From NCBI GenBank assembly GCA_025267735.1, contig CM046294.1:3754001-3818000 (forward strand): a DNA stretch of 64,000 nt, in the 5' to 3' direction. The stretch is from Mactra quadrangularis. Lineage: Eukaryota; Mollusca; Bivalvia; Venerida; Mactridae. The notes under the pieces were generated by a model, which saw only the letters and a program-made list of their open reading frames with translations, was not told the DNA's origin and did not search any database. Positions within the stretch are counted from its first letter, which is position 1. The number at the start of each line of letters is the position of its first letter. This document shows, piece after piece, positions 1-11,708 of this stretch. The translations under genes were made by a program, and so were the position numbers.

Positions 1-348
1 TTATCTTTCTCTGATAAAAGCTGAAGCAATTCAATTGGTAAGTAGGTCCTTACAGTTGGAATCCTCGGATTTTATCATTGAATTCCTATGTAAGGATAAC
101 AAAATATTTCATCTAATATATTTCTTGTTAATGAAGATATTTTACAGAAGTGATAAAATTTAGATAGTTTTTGACCCTTAAAATACTTAGCTTGAATTTC
201 AAACAAATTAAATGATTAACAAAAAAAATTAATTAAGATTAATTTTGGCAAGTTTACATTGAAAAGTAAGGGTAAAATCCAAGTAATCCAACTAACAGAA
301 CCTACCTATTTGAAGAGTATTCAAGGGGAAATAACTAACTAAAGTCCC
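1..348 (+). mobile_element. MITE with GGGACTTTAGTCAGTTAT termini, copy 1 (5' end off window)
   Basis: This stretch matches the reverse complement of 9150-9501 along its length and also 61546-61728. The right end reads GGGGAAATAACTAACTAAAG then TCCC. It contains no coding sequence. The left terminus lies at or before base 1. GGG-type ends flanked by TWA trinucleotides would suit a PIF/Harbinger (Tourist-like) MITE, which is an inference. Confidence 0.75.
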
Positions 349-529
349 TTATTGTGTAACATTTCAAGTGCATGTGGATATAGAAATTCCAGAAGAATAT
401 TTACTTATTTTTTATCTGGTGGCATTTATAATTAGAAGGATCCAGAGCTCTGGTCAAACATGACTCTGACCTATGGTACCTACCACAGTAACTGTAACTT
501 CGAATGCACAGTATTATATGTTATTAGAT
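349..529. other. intergenic, nothing recognised
   Basis: This short unique-looking AT-rich stretch lies between two MITEs. No coding, RNA or repeat signal was seen. Confidence 0.5.
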
Positions 530-650
530 AAGTGATTTGATATAGGCCCTGTTATTTTTCCAAGGGCTGTCGTATTGGCCCGAGGCCGAAGGCCAATGGC
601 AAATATGACTGTCACGAGGATAAAGTAACAGGGCCTATATCAAATCACTT
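530..650. mobile_element. 121-bp palindromic MITE
   Basis: A perfect 25-bp inverted repeat forms the two ends: AAGTGATTTGATATAGGCCC continuing TGTTA at 530-554, and its complement at 626-650. The ~70-bp loop has related GGCC-rich palindromes. A second, looser hairpin of the same character (GATATTGGCCCTG ... CCAGGGCCAATA) follows at about 701-790. Confidence 0.75.
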
Positions 651-790
651 ACTTGAATTTTACTTAAATTTCATTAAATAACTTCTAACGGATCCGTTTT
701 TGATATTGGCCCTGTTTTATCAACCAATCAGAGCGCAGAAATTTGTTATTGGACCAGGGCCAATAAGTGATATTGGCCCTATAACAGATT

Positions 791-1993
791 TCGGTCCTGT
801 TTTCAGTTTTATTGGACAGGTTTTACAGTATTGTGCAGTAAATTTGGCTCTTTATGCAAATAACACCTAGTTTTTTAATAATTAGATGTCATTAAACAAG
901 ACTAGTGTGCCTTAAGGAAGATAATGCCAATGAAGCTATCGGCCATCCTCGATAACCCAGGTTAGTTTTCGTCAACGATAATATCGTGTAGTATCGATCA
1001 TAACGTATAAGTAATGTGGGTTTCCAACGATGGCTATTAGCACACTTGCTTAGGTATTGGTCCAAGGGCTTCAGATATAATATCTATTACCTAAATCCAA
1101 AGAAATGACTGGTAAATCTTGATCCACAGCTCATATATGAATTTATTAACACATGTTGTTTTGTGGTAGCTTCTGGTAGCTTATGACCTTCAGGTATTAA
1201 TCCATGCCATTGAAAGAAATCCGTGTTTCGCAGATTTACTGAAACAAACACAAATGCTTTATTTATTAAAGTCATTATAAAAAAATATGTGTAACATAAT
1301 TTTAAATGCTCACTTATGCAATAAAATTCTTATATTCGGACCATCAAGATCGAAGGTCTTAATAGAAGAACGATCTTTATACACGGACGTTGTAACGTAA
1401 TTGCTTCAAAACGTGTGACATATCCACTTCTATTATATGTAGCATAACAGTATTCAGTTCCAATTACTGTGTGCATTGTAACCAACACCAACTCTAACGA
1501 TATACATTTAATTTAATAACAACGCCTAACTTCTTTACAACAGTTAATGACGGTCCGTGATCAGATAGTTTTAAAGTCCGGTGTCAATATTTAATAATAA
1601 TAATAAAACAATTATAACTCGCGCAGTCCTAACGTTACTTTCTCGTCTTTTGACTCAGGACTACAGAACTCCTCTAACATGATATTATTTGGGTTTATAA
1701 AAGGGGTCTACCGATGAACTCAATCTCCCAAGAAATATTATGCATATCAGTGATAATAGAGAAAATAATTAATATGCATATCATAATAAGCAATAATTCA
1801 TACAGAGTAGAAAAGTACATCAGTTAGCTAAGACATGTTTGTATATGATCTACCACTTCGAGTGCAACTTCCATATTTGTAAGCAACGTATTAATTTCTG
1901 TCTGAAAAGTATAGATGCAACCGTAATCGCCAATTAATAACAAACAGTGGCATCAGGATAGTAATGATAAAAACCTTCTGATCATAGAATGTA
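791..1993. other. intergenic, nothing recognised
   Basis: AT-rich sequence with many stops in all frames. Its short open frames show no codon pattern or family similarity. Confidence 0.5.
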
Positions 1994-2256
1994 TTGTGCA
2001 TAAATATTGACCCCGACCGGACCTTTATGCACGAATATTCATTACATTGAATAGGAATGTAGTATTAATGCTCGATTACACCGTGACCGTGAGGATTATT
2101 CATGAGTTAAAACTTAACACACAAAGATACTTCTATAATTTTACGATCGCTGTCGAAGTGTAGAATAGGTGTGGTACTGACTTTCGTCGGGATATGTGTA
2201 GATAATTATTATATGCAAATGTGAAAGGTCAGATCGGGGTCAATATTTACGCACTA
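1994..2256. mobile_element. MITE with GTGCATAAAGTTTGACCCC termini, copy a
   Basis: The ends are inverted: TTGTGCATAAATATTGACCC at the left and GGGTCAATATTTACGCAC at the right. The interior (ATATTCATTACATTGAATA, GTAGAATAGGTGTGGTACTG) is shared with 17677-17990 and, inverted, with 45103-45441. It is non-coding and diverged. Confidence 0.75.
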
Positions 2257-2559
2257 TATAAGAGTATTACTGATTACATAAACTCTTTATAAGATTTTTA
2301 CTGAATAAACATTTACTTCTGCTCGTTATGCCATAACGTTTTTTCTTCTCAAAGTATTTTGGCTATTTTGTATTTTGAAAAATCTTCCAAAACCACATGA
2401 CTTTGTAGTAACCAAGGTGATCCCTATTGTGGAATTTTGCAGTAATTATAAATTCCTGTCCTTCGAAAATTGTTCTGGTTCATCAAGTTTGATAGAGTTT
2501 TCAAAGGAGAGGCAGTTAAGTCTCAATTAAGATCAGATGAAGGACTCCTATACTGATAG

Positions 2560-2822
2560 CTGCCGGTTAGCTTAGTCTGTAGTGCACAAGTCTACTGATC
2601 GAGGGAGCGTAGGTTCGATTCCTGGGCGGAGCATACTAACGTGGAGCTTGGTCAATTAGGGCAGTAGTTAGTCACATACGGAAGTATATGCGCCTAGTAA
2701 TTGGTTAACAGCTAAATCCAGAGATTTAGCCTTTCCAGGAACAGTGAGTAAGTGGACTGACCGCCGTGATATAACCTATAATACAATGTGTTGCTACGGC
2801 GTTAAACCCAACAAAAAAATAA
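2560..2822 (+). mobile_element. tRNA-derived SINE family A, full-length copy
   Basis: A tRNA-like head carries an A-box-like TTAGCTTAGTCTGTAGTGCA and a B box GGTTCGATTCC. A body of about 180 bp follows, including CAGAGATTTAGCCTTTCCAG and GTGATATAACCTATA, and the element ends in TTAAACCCAAC plus an A-rich tail. The same order is seen at 22182-22450, 44428-44737, 12516-12780 and 62938-63180. Confidence 0.85.
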
Positions 2823-3154
2823 ACACTTAGTAAAAATATGTTTATGTATAATTTAACAAAGAACACAATGCCTATTACCTTTTTCGTTTTCAGTTACCTC
2901 CGTTTTACCTGAAAAATACATATTCAAATGTAAATTCACTTCCAAGCTAATCATGGGGATGGCAATGATATAATTATTAGAATGACTTTGTTGTAGCAAG
3001 TTTTACAAAATTTCAGGGTGACAGTCTCAAGCTTCACCAAGCAGGGTTGTAAACAATTTTTTTACTAAGTACACATGTTCTGAAAAATTAAATTCAGTGA
3101 CATTGCATCAACAGATTTGTAAATACGTTGAATATCTGAGTACTAGTATGTGTT
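2823..3154. other. intergenic, nothing recognised
   Basis: AT-rich sequence between two SINEs with no supported feature. Confidence 0.5.
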
Positions 3155-3430
3155 CTCAACCCAGGTCCTTGTTCCCGTAGGCTACGCAAAAGGATTTCGA
3201 TTCTCGAATCCACAAGGGGCAGCTGGTTCGAGTCTCTTCCGGAAAGGTTAAACTTTTCCATGAAAATTCAACAATATTGTCGATTTTTCTCCATTAATAA
3301 GGTAATCAAGAAGTTATTGGCCTTGTTGAGGAGTAGGTGCATGAGTACTGGTTATAGACAAGGATCCAGGAAAGCTAGGTTAGGTGAGCTGGATGGCGTA
3401 AAATGGCAATAATTTGTGTTGGCACACATT
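3155..3430 (+). mobile_element. tRNA-derived SINE family B, copy 1
   Basis: A tRNA-like head with the B box GGTTCGAGTCT is followed by a body. The body contains TTTTCCATGAAAATTCAACA, a Ctcc-rich middle, GAGTACTGGTTATAGACAAG and CAGGAAAGCTAGGTTAGGTG, and it ends near AATTTGTGTTGGCACA. Related copies lie at 35450-35600 and 58655-58880 (+), and at 36333-36480 and 60575-60772 (-). Confidence 0.8.
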
Positions 3431-5380
3431 AATACAAATAAACATATTCTGTGTTCTCATTTATAGTTATGATTAATAATCGTTTATATCTAAATTCAAT
3501 GTTAAAATAAAACATAAAATACAATTTGTCAACATACCATGTAAAACTGTACCTATCTTCCAAATTCGTATATAACCATACTGTACTGAAAATATAAAAT
3601 TAAAGTATTGAAATAAGTCTTTCGTGCACATTGAAACCTAACAAATCCATACTTATGATTACTCCTTACACATTATATTCAAGTACGAATCGAGCAGGGC
3701 AAAAATGCGGGAGAAGAGTTTATTCTACCCTGTATTACTGGCAAATATTATAAAGATTTTATTTTCCTCTTCTTGCCATACAAAATCTCGAAGTACAGTT
3801 TCCCCTGTACACTTTGCTTACAAATTCTGTAGGTCCATTAGTGTAGTTAAATATGATAAATATGGTACAATCTGTCAAACAACTTAAACTTCAAGCAATA
3901 CAATAAATGACCGCAGTATCATTACATAAAACAGCTACAGACACTTATCAATATATTAATCATTGTATGGCTCTTACTTCATAAACTTTTCAATGTGGAA
4001 TGTAAACCTTTGATTTGCTTAGTGTATTAACTGCTTACTGCTTAGTGTATTAACAAGATTTGACTACGCCCCTTTCACACGCTTATCAATATAAGTAAAC
4101 ATCTGTCACTGATCAGTGAAACAATGACTGACGGAACTACTTTTATGGCCCCGAAATTGACTTCGTAGTAAATCAGAGACACATGTATCACTCCGCAGGT
4201 TAAACTGGTCAGGCATTTTCGTCGACAGTTTTCGATTTGTAGCATAACTTAACCCTTTCGGCGAAATCAACGAAAGTCTAACAAGAAATATTTAAGCAGA
4301 TATCATTTTAATTTATTAGATATATATATTTAGCTAACGACGAATAAAATTCATATACAAGGGCTATCAGCCTATCGCTATTGAGGCTGAGATATCTTCT
4401 CTTACAACAAAGAACAGTAATTTTCACATTTTCGTGAAAGGGTATAATCTGTCGCATCTTTGAACCAATCATAAGACATCCGCATTAGATCTAGATCATG
4501 CGCTCAAATACTGCGCCATGACAGCAGTCACGTTGCAAATAAAACTATACATGTACATAAAGAATTTAAGAATTTATTAAGTATTTCTTTATCTATACTA
4601 TTAAATTTGCGAGTTTCCTGTTTTGTGGAAAAAACTGCGCAGCTTTGAATAAATCTTTTGTTTGTCGCTAGAGCACCTATATACCGGCATATCAAGTTGA
4701 CAATTCTTTTTTGACAAAGCCTCTTGATATTTGCAAAAACTGCCAAAAATCAACAAAAATAGTGGGTTTTTGTGTGTCTAAAAATAGTTCTAGATAAAAC
4801 TAAAAATAGACCAAACTCCCCGCAGCGGTTATTTCCCTTTATTGTCATTACCTAAATCCCGTGCTTGCACGGGCTTCCATCTAGTCTAAATTAAACTGGC
4901 GTCAATATTATTCAAATTTTTATTCTTTAGGAAATATAATACATTCTCTTATGCAAATACTTTCAAAACTTTTATTACAAAAATAGAACTACTCAACTGA
5001 AGATTGCGTGACTGTTAGTTTACAAAATAAATCGAATATTTCAATGTGCAAATATCTATGAATGCACAAAATTGCACTAGATCTATATGATGACAAAGGG
5101 ACTTTGAAATTATTATGAATAAATCCATTATATATGTATTTATCAATTCATAAAGCATTCAACACGCTAAGAAGTATTTGTACAATCTGGTGACGGATTA
5201 AAACGGAAAATGAAATGTGAAAAGTAATGGTATCTTATAGTCTAAGTTTCATGCTTATGCACGTTTACCGATTTCACAGCTATTACCCTTGGTCATCGGG
5301 CCACTTATATCTAACTATAAATCTCCCTGGGTAGTATTTAACTCCGCTTAGTGTAGCCGACAAATTGACGCAACGGAATC
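3431..5380. other. intergenic, mostly unassigned
   Basis: AT-rich DNA with no supported gene. A perfect 16-bp palindrome CCCGTGCTTGCACGGG lies at 4858-4873, next to GCTTCCAT. This looks like the end of a repeat element, but no partner end was located. A 72-codon minus-strand frame at 4528-4746 has no ATG and no good splice donor. Confidence 0.45.
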
Positions 5381-5384
5381 GTAC

Positions 5385-5550
5385 CTCCCTCGCAGGTACC
5401 CATATACATGTACCTGTATCGAGAGAAACAATTGTAGGTAGATTTCTTGCGTTAGGAAATTAGCAGTGCCCCTAGTGGGATTCGACCTAAGGACCTCTCG
5501 ATCCTTAAGTGCGCGTCATATACCAGTGGTAAACTGCATAAAAAAATGGA
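5385..5550 (-). mobile_element. tRNA-derived SINE family C, copy 1
   Basis: Read on the minus strand this shows a degenerate tRNA head with a B-box-like stretch. It then reads CCACTAGGGGCACTGCTAAT, which matches the + strand copies at 37698-37860 and 35160-35295 (GGGGCACTGCTAATTTCCTT, GAGCAAGACATTTACC). It is truncated and diverged. Confidence 0.65.
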
Positions 5551-5769
5551 CGCGAGAATTCTAATATGCCACTCTTTAGATGTGGGCACTTGTCAGAGGT
5601 ACCGTTACGGAGGGTAGGGTTTGACTGTTTCGAACAAAGATTAACTATAGTCTGATTTTATTCGGTGAGCCGTGACAGGTTGGATGAGTCTAATCATAAC
5701 CATGACGATAACCAGTAAATACTACACTAAAATCAATACAAACTATAATATCTCAAGTATATATGCATG

Positions 5770-6690
5770 ATATAATGCTATTTTAAGTAATTATAAGTAA
5801 TGCTATTTTGACAACTGTATTGTAATATTGAATACTTACATGGTATTTTGACAGCTGTATTGTAATGATTTTTAGACATCTGTATTGTAATATTTTATAC
5901 TTACATGGTATTTTGACAGCTGTATAGTTATGATATTTTGATAACTGTATTGTCTTATTTAATACTTACATGGTATTTTGACAGCTGCATAGTAATGATA
6001 TTTTGGCATCTGTACTGTCATATATAACACTTATATGGTATTTTGACAGCTGCATAGTAATGATATTTTGACATCTGTATTGTCATTTTTTACACTTACA
6101 TGGTATTTTGACAGCTGTATAGTAATGATATTTTGACAACTGTATTGTAATATTGAATACTTACATGGTGTTCTGACAGCTGTATAGTAATGATATTTTG
6201 ACATCTATATTATCTTATCTTATACTTACATGGTATTTTGACAGCTATATAGTTATGATACTTTGGCATCTGTACTGTCATATCTTATACTTACATGGTA
6301 TTTTGACAGCTGTATAGTACTGATATTTTGACATCTGTACTGTCATATTTAATACTTACATGGTATTTTGACAGCTGTATCGCATTGATATTTTGACATC
6401 AGTTCTGTCATATTTTATACTTACATGGTATTTTGACAGCCGTATAGTAATGATATTTTGACATCAGTACTGTCATATTAATACTTACATGGTATTTTGA
6501 CAGCCGTATAGTAATGATATTTTGACATCAGTACTGTCATATTAATACTTACATGGTATTTTTACGGCTGTATAGTAATGATATTTTGACATCTGTATTG
6601 TCAATACTTACATGGTATTTTGACAGATGAATAATAATGTTATAATGTCAGCTGTATTGTAATACATGTGTAACATGTATGTTATTCATA
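5770..6690. repeat. 65-bp minisatellite, about 13 units
   Basis: The anchor TTACATGGTATTTTGACAGC recurs at about 5836, 5901, 5966, 6031, 6096, 6161, 6226, 6291, 6356, 6421, 6485, 6549 and 6608. The period is therefore 65 bp, falling to 64 and then 59 at the right edge. Each unit contains two related half-units, TATTTTGACAGCTGTATAGT and TATTTTGACATCTGTACTGT. Degenerate fragments extend the array on both sides. Confidence 0.95.
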
Positions 6691-6779
6691 TTTGTTTTGA
6701 CATCAGTATTGCTATAATTTTACAAATAGTTATTTTGTAATATTCTTTAACATCCTCGAATAATACAAAACATCTATCG

Positions 6780-7030
6780 TTTTTCATTCACCATTTATAC
6801 TTACTTTGTATGTATTGTATCATTATGATAATTGTAATAAATATATGTGTAAGAATGTGCGTGTGTGTGGGGCGTGTGTGTGTGCGAGTGAGTGTTGTAT
6901 GAATATGTGCGAGTGGAAGTGCATGAGTGAGCGAGAGCGTATTTCACTTTTATATTGTATTATCAAATTGCGACAATGTACTTTATCATGTACAAGTCTA
7001 AATAAAATCTTATCTTATCTTATCTTATAA
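6780..7030 (+). mobile_element. candidate retroposon 3' tail with (TTATC)n
   Basis: A (TG)n-rich stretch leads into AAATAAAATC and then a run of CTTAT pentamers ending at about 7027. A polyA-like hexamer followed by a short tandem tail is typical of non-LTR retrotransposon 3' ends. No reverse transcriptase frame was seen upstream, so this may be only a tail. The adjoining minisatellite may be part of the same 3' UTR. Confidence 0.35.
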
Positions 7031-7050
7031 TAATTCAAAATCATTGTTCA

Positions 7051-7131
7051 AAATAGCGCAGTCGGTAACGAGTCAGAAACATATGGCCAATGCATAAATT
7101 TTACTGCAGTGGTTCGAACCTCACCGCCTCC
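7051..7131 (+). mobile_element. tRNA-like sequence (SINE head or tRNA pseudogene)
   Basis: The A box TAGCGCAGTCGGTAACG and the B box GGTTCGAACCT are well formed and about 55 bp apart, and the stretch runs into a T-rich tail. The putative stems pair poorly, so a working tRNA is unlikely. Confidence 0.45.
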
Positions 7132-7604
7132 ATATTTTTTAATTTATTATTAAATTCATGTATAGTTGTCCGTATCATATAATGCTTGTTGTGCTATAAT
7201 TTGATTTTGTTTAATTTCTATTTGCTTTATTTCCTTGGTTCTTTATTTTTTATATCCAGCAATTTACATTGTACCGAATAATAATACATTTATATTATAC
7301 ATTCGGCTTCAAATGCTGTGGCTGAATAGAAATCAAACTAGGATACAATCGAACGAATGTGCCAAAGTTACATGCATTCCATTTCAATTCTCTTTCTTAT
7401 AAAATGCACGTGCTTAGAATCATTTCAATAAGACATGGTCGAGACAGTTAAGTGTATGACATCAAAGTAATAACTAAGCACAAACTCAGACAAATATGCA
7501 TATTCTATTTTATATACATTTGGCTTCGTGCTGCACAGAGATTTCGAGTTGTACGTTTCCATGATTGCAAAAAAAAAATAAAGATAATAAAGGATACTAA
7601 GCAC

Positions 7605-7673
7605 GATTCGAACCCGGGGTAGCAAAAGCAATGTCTATCAATCCAAGTGTCTTACCGCCACCAACACTGAGTC
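7605..7673 (-). mobile_element. tRNA-like sequence, minus strand
   Basis: Read on the minus strand, an A-box-like TGGTGGCGGTAAGACACTTG is followed by the B box GGTTCGAATCG. It is probably the head of a SINE. No body shared with the other families was found. Confidence 0.4.
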
Positions 7674-8503
7674 ACTTAAATCAATGTTGAATAATTATAA
7701 TAAAGACAGTAATCAGTTGGTTGGTTAAATAAGCTGTGTTACCTTTTTGTAGGAATATTCCAAAAATCTATAAATACAAAAGTGCAGTCACGGCTCACCG
7801 GATAAAATCAGACTATAATACATAGCTATTGATTGCCAATATATTTAATCGGATATTTATTTACAATGCGTCATATCATGGTATTGATTTCAAAGCTAGA
7901 GATCTGTAAATATGACAATTATTTATTTTAAACATTTTTATCATAATGATCAGCCATGCTTATTCATGCATTTACATGTACGATGAATTCTTTAAGAGAA
8001 TATCGATCCTTGAAATCTAGCTATCTTACTGAATGCCATGATTATGAATAATGGACCTGTGACAATACGTGTAATAAGCAACGTTTGTAAATAGGATTAT
8101 TTTTTTTAATTTGGCGGTTCAGTCTGACAAAAGAAGAGTCTAATTACCAAAACCGGGGACGAAAGAATATATTCAGATTGTTTTAAAAAAATTACTATCT
8201 ATGTTAAAACAAGTGAGCAATATCAGTACACTCTAATCTACTTAGTCACACATCAAGGACCGGACATAACATGTACGTACATGTATATAGGGTAAATGGC
8301 CAAACGTACTGAATTCGTAAGAATAAATACTTTGAAACTGCACTAGACTATCGCGGATTTACGTGTTTTATCCCATAAACGGGTGAGACCATTTAAAAGT
8401 ACAATAACATATCACGTTTCCATACTGATTCATTCGACCAATTAGTTTTTTTGTGTAGCTTTTTAAAGATATCATTATAAACCGACAAAAAACCGGTTAG
8501 GTC
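7674..8503. other. intergenic, nothing recognised
   Basis: AT-rich unique-looking sequence without supported features. Confidence 0.5.
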
Positions 8504-8863
8504 TTAAAGGTACTCATTCACAGATTTCAACTTAATATCAACTTTTTCTAAAACTCTCAAAATTTTATGAAAATATTTTTGGAAGCAGGAATGTAGTGTT
8601 CTCACAATGACAATTTTAGTGCCAATTGACATACAACTACAAACGATGGTGTTTCATTTAGTAAATATCTACCCCGTATGTCACGATATAGACACTTTTA
8701 GCGCATTTTTGTGACTTTTATTGTATATTTCTTGCTACATAAAATTATAGGTCAGTTTGGTCTTAAAGTAATAATAGTTATTTTTTTGACACAATTACAG
8801 ACGCTGAATGGTATTTTTAAATCACAGAAAAAATAAACCAAATCTGTGAACTAGTACCTTTAA
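8504..8863. mobile_element. MITE with TTAA-flanked AAAGGTACT termini, copy 1
   Basis: The ends are inverted: TTAAAGGTACTCATTCACAG at the left and CTGTGAACTAGTACCTTTAA at the right. An inverted homologous copy lies at 10038-10375. TTAA at both ends of both copies fits a piggyBac-type target, though the TIR itself may begin with AA. It is non-coding. Confidence 0.8.
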
Positions 8864-9149
8864 GACGTGATTAATTCGCATATCAATATAACTGTTGTAC
8901 AATACAGTACAGCCTGGCTATCTTGAACATCTCGATTATGGCTCAATCATAGATTTTTGTTGATTTATAAGTCGCAAAATGACTAATTTGAGAAAAAAAT
9001 CCTTTAGTAAGATCTATACCGATTGTAAGATCACCATTTTTTTATTGTTATATAAAGGAGCACTACTATACGTATGAATAGCGTCGGTTAGATATGTACG
9101 AATAAACATGTATGTATATTTCACGACGAAATCCGTATGCAGAGAATAA

Positions 9150-9501
9150 GGGACATTAGTCAGCTATTTTCCCTTGAATACCCTTCAAATAGGTAGGTCC
9201 AATCAGTTGGATTACGCGGATTTTACCCTTACATTTTAATGTCAGTTTGTCACAATAAATCTTGAATAACTTTTTTGTAAATCATTTAATTTGTTTGAAA
9301 ATCAAGCTACGAATTGTTAGGGTAAAAAACTATCTAGATTTAATCACTCCTGTTAATATCTTTATTAACAAGAAAGATATTAATTAAATGAAATGTTTTA
9401 ATATCTTTACATAGGACTTCAGTGAGGATTCCAACTGATAGGTCCTACTTACCAATTGGATTGCTTCAGATTTTATCAAGTAAAGATAACTGACTAAAGT
9501 C
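9150..9501 (-). mobile_element. MITE with GGGACTTTAGTCAGTTAT termini, copy 2 (full length)
   Basis: This copy begins GGGACATTAGTCAGCTATTT and ends AGATAACTGACTAAAGTC. It is the reverse complement of 1-348 throughout, giving a ~350-bp full element. The interior is AT-rich and non-coding. Confidence 0.8.
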
Positions 9502-9571
9502 GCTCACTAGATACGTTATCTTTGTCTCTGACTTCTTGTAATAATACAGAACCCAGGGACATCAACAGAGT

Positions 9572-9923
9572 CATTCGGAACTACCTCGGCGATTTTCCAC
9601 GCAAATACACCTCGGATATCGCGAGGAGCGAAAGTAGTTCCAACATAGAACCTAGCCACGTTCCCGACGTTTACACTTCAAAAATGACGGACGATGATGG
9701 GCAGTTAAAGCTCTTCAATGCCTGTAACTGATTGAAAGTAGATCCTTAAACATTTTTTGTGTGCTGGATACTTTCTGCAAAATGATCTGCCATGTTGGTT
9801 GTTTACATTGGCACTATACTTAACCTAGAGTTTATCGCCTGACCTCATAACTTGGTTGTATTCCTACTACGTCTGATATCCGAGGTATATCTTCGTAGAT
9901 GATTGCCGAGGTCGTTCCGAATG
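9572..9923. mobile_element. MULE-type MITE, copy 1, 9-bp TSD
   Basis: The terminal inverted repeats are CATTCGGAACTACCTCGGCG at the left and CGAGGTCGTTCCGAATG at the right. The flanks are a perfect 9-bp direct repeat, CAACAGAGT, at 9563-9571 and 9924-9932. Related copies lie at 42064-42444 and 50339-50617. Nine-bp duplications are typical of the Mutator/MULE superfamily. The 69-codon open frame across its left end is not a gene. Confidence 0.9.
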
Positions 9924-10037
9924 CAACAGAGTATATACCCATGTATAAAGATATCATATATTATCAGTTCATTATTCTTTTAACTACAGGACAATCCTAA
10001 TTTAACTTATACGGTAAAGTTCCGCTATAGGGTTTCA

Positions 10038-10375
10038 TTAAAGATACTAGTTCAAAGATTTTGTTAATTTTTCTATATTTTCAAAATACCATTCAGTGTC
10101 TTTAACTGAGTAAATTTTTTTTTAATATTTCAAGACAAACTGACCTATAGGTTGCAAGAAATATACAATAAAAGTAAAAGAAATACGTCTATACCGTTAC
10201 ATACGGGGTTGATTTTTACTACATGAAACACTACCATTTGTAGTTGTATTTCAATTTGCATTAAAATTGTCATTATCAGAGCTTTGTTTTAATGCTTCCA
10301 AAAATAATTCATTCAATTTTGATGAATTTAGAAAAACGTTTATATAAGTTGAAATCTGTGAATAAGTACCTTTAA
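10038..10375. mobile_element. MITE with TTAA-flanked AAAGGTACT termini, copy 2
   Basis: This is the reverse-complement relative of 8504-8863, starting TTAAAGATACTAGTTCAAAG and ending ATAAGTACCTTTAA. Shared interior blocks include CAAGAAATATACAATAAAAG and CATGAAACACTACCATTTGT. Confidence 0.8.
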
Positions 10376-10928
10376 TATATTTTATGAGATTTGTAATTTG
10401 ATATACATTGTAATTACTTTGTAAATAAAGGATCTCAAATAAAACCCGAACGTGTTTTTGAATTGAATGTAACTATGGTGTATTGGGTGTTGTATGAACG
10501 AAAAGTTCAGAACTGTAACAAATGAAAACTATTTAAATCGATTATCACCATGATCATTCTATTTAACCACTTTAATGAAATAATAGATCTATGCATTAAA
10601 TAAAATATATATTGATCAGTATTCTTGAAAAAGAAATACGTTCCCATGCAGGGGGCAGCCATTTTGAAATAAGCAGAAGTGTTCCGAATGATACTCCTAG
10701 CCATAGACATCCTAATATGTCTATGCGCCTAGCAAGAAAAAAACTTGCTACGTATCGCTAGCTAGCGATTCTATTTGCTCGATCGTAGCAGGCCGTTCCA
10801 TAGGAAATCGCTATGTATCGATACAAAGCGCTCGCCTTGTAGATCGTGCCCCATAGTTTTATTTTTTGTGCGCACTGTACGTTGTGTTTTAAAGCAGCCA
10901 AACAAGAAGTTCAAATATTTCGTCTTAC
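10376..10928. other. intergenic, nothing firm
   Basis: This stretch precedes the candidate minus-strand exon at 10929-11034 and would be its intron if that exon is real. A GC-richer patch (about 10730-10860) with GCTAGCTAGC-like palindromes stands out but was not identified. Confidence 0.4.
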
Positions 10929-11034
10929 CTAAAAGGAAGATACCTATTATTCCAATGAAAGTCAGCACAAGTTTTAATACCCTCGTAACTTGTCTGGACA
11001 ACATTCCGGCACCGACTATATTCTGTAATGACAT
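10929..11034 (-). CDS. possible first exon of a membrane-anchored protein
   Basis: From an ATG at 11034 the frame reads MSLQNIVGAGMLSRQVTRVL, then KLVLTFIGIIGIFLL, and meets a GTAAGA donor after 10929. The peptide has a short basic N-terminus and one ~17-residue hydrophobic helix. That shape is common in type II Golgi enzymes such as glycosyltransferases. No continuing exon was recognised to the left in this window, and no family can be named. It could be a chance reading frame. Confidence 0.25.
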
Positions 11035-11330
11035 GGTTTTTTATCTATGAGTGCACAAGAACAAAAGAACCAAGTCACAATTGTAATATAATACCTTAAA
11101 TTGTCCGTAAAACTAGAACATGAATATCGTTGTAGTTCAATGCAATAGAAGTCCGTTCTCAATTCGGTTGTGTGTGTATTTTAACAAAAAGTACGTTTAT
11201 ACATGATTGGTTTGTCGTTAAAGGTAAGTGATACTTCAAGCTATAAATCGACAACTAAAAAATTGAGAGTAATCCAGTCGCTTATTCCGTAAAATAAAAC
11301 ACACACGAAGTTATACTTGTATTTCCCACA

Positions 11331-11690
11331 GTATAAAGTCAGACAATTATCAATAGTGTAAGCACTGTAGGGCGGCTATAGAATGAAATTCTATACAACT
11401 TATACTAAATATTTCATTTGAATATATAGTTTTTTAACCACGGTCTGTCATATAAAGACACCAAAAAAATCAATTATACATGTGCATATGTACACATGGT
11501 ATAAAAGTCAGACATTTTCAATATTGTTTGGACTGTAGGGCGGCAATAGAATGTAATTCAATACAACTTATACTGTGTAAATATTTCATTTGAATATATA
11601 GTTTTTTAACCACGGTCTTTCATATAAAGACATCAAAAAATGAATTATACATGTGCATATGCATTCATGGTATTGATTTTTTTCATCTGT
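11331..11690. repeat. tandem duplication, ~170-bp unit x2
   Basis: Two adjacent units share TATAAAGTCAGACA, CTGTAGGGCGGC, ATTTCATTTGAATATATAGT and TTTTTTAACCACGGTCT. Equivalent points are 168-172 bp apart. The surrounding sequence is not repeated. Confidence 0.85.
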
Positions 11691-11708
11691 CAGTGTCGCA
11701 TAAACATT

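Noticed and set aside
4528..4746. 72-codon minus-strand frame with a basic, presequence-like N-terminus and a vague likeness to COQ3
   Set aside because: The first codon is TTG, not ATG. There is no consensus donor at the right place, and the likeness covers only a dozen residues.
5770..6690. CRISPR-like array
   Set aside because: The units are 65 bp and contiguous, without unique spacers, and the genome is eukaryotic. It is a minisatellite.
7051..7131. functional tRNA gene
   Set aside because: The A and B boxes are good, but the stems do not pair and the anticodon arm is not recognisable. A SINE head or pseudogene is more likely.
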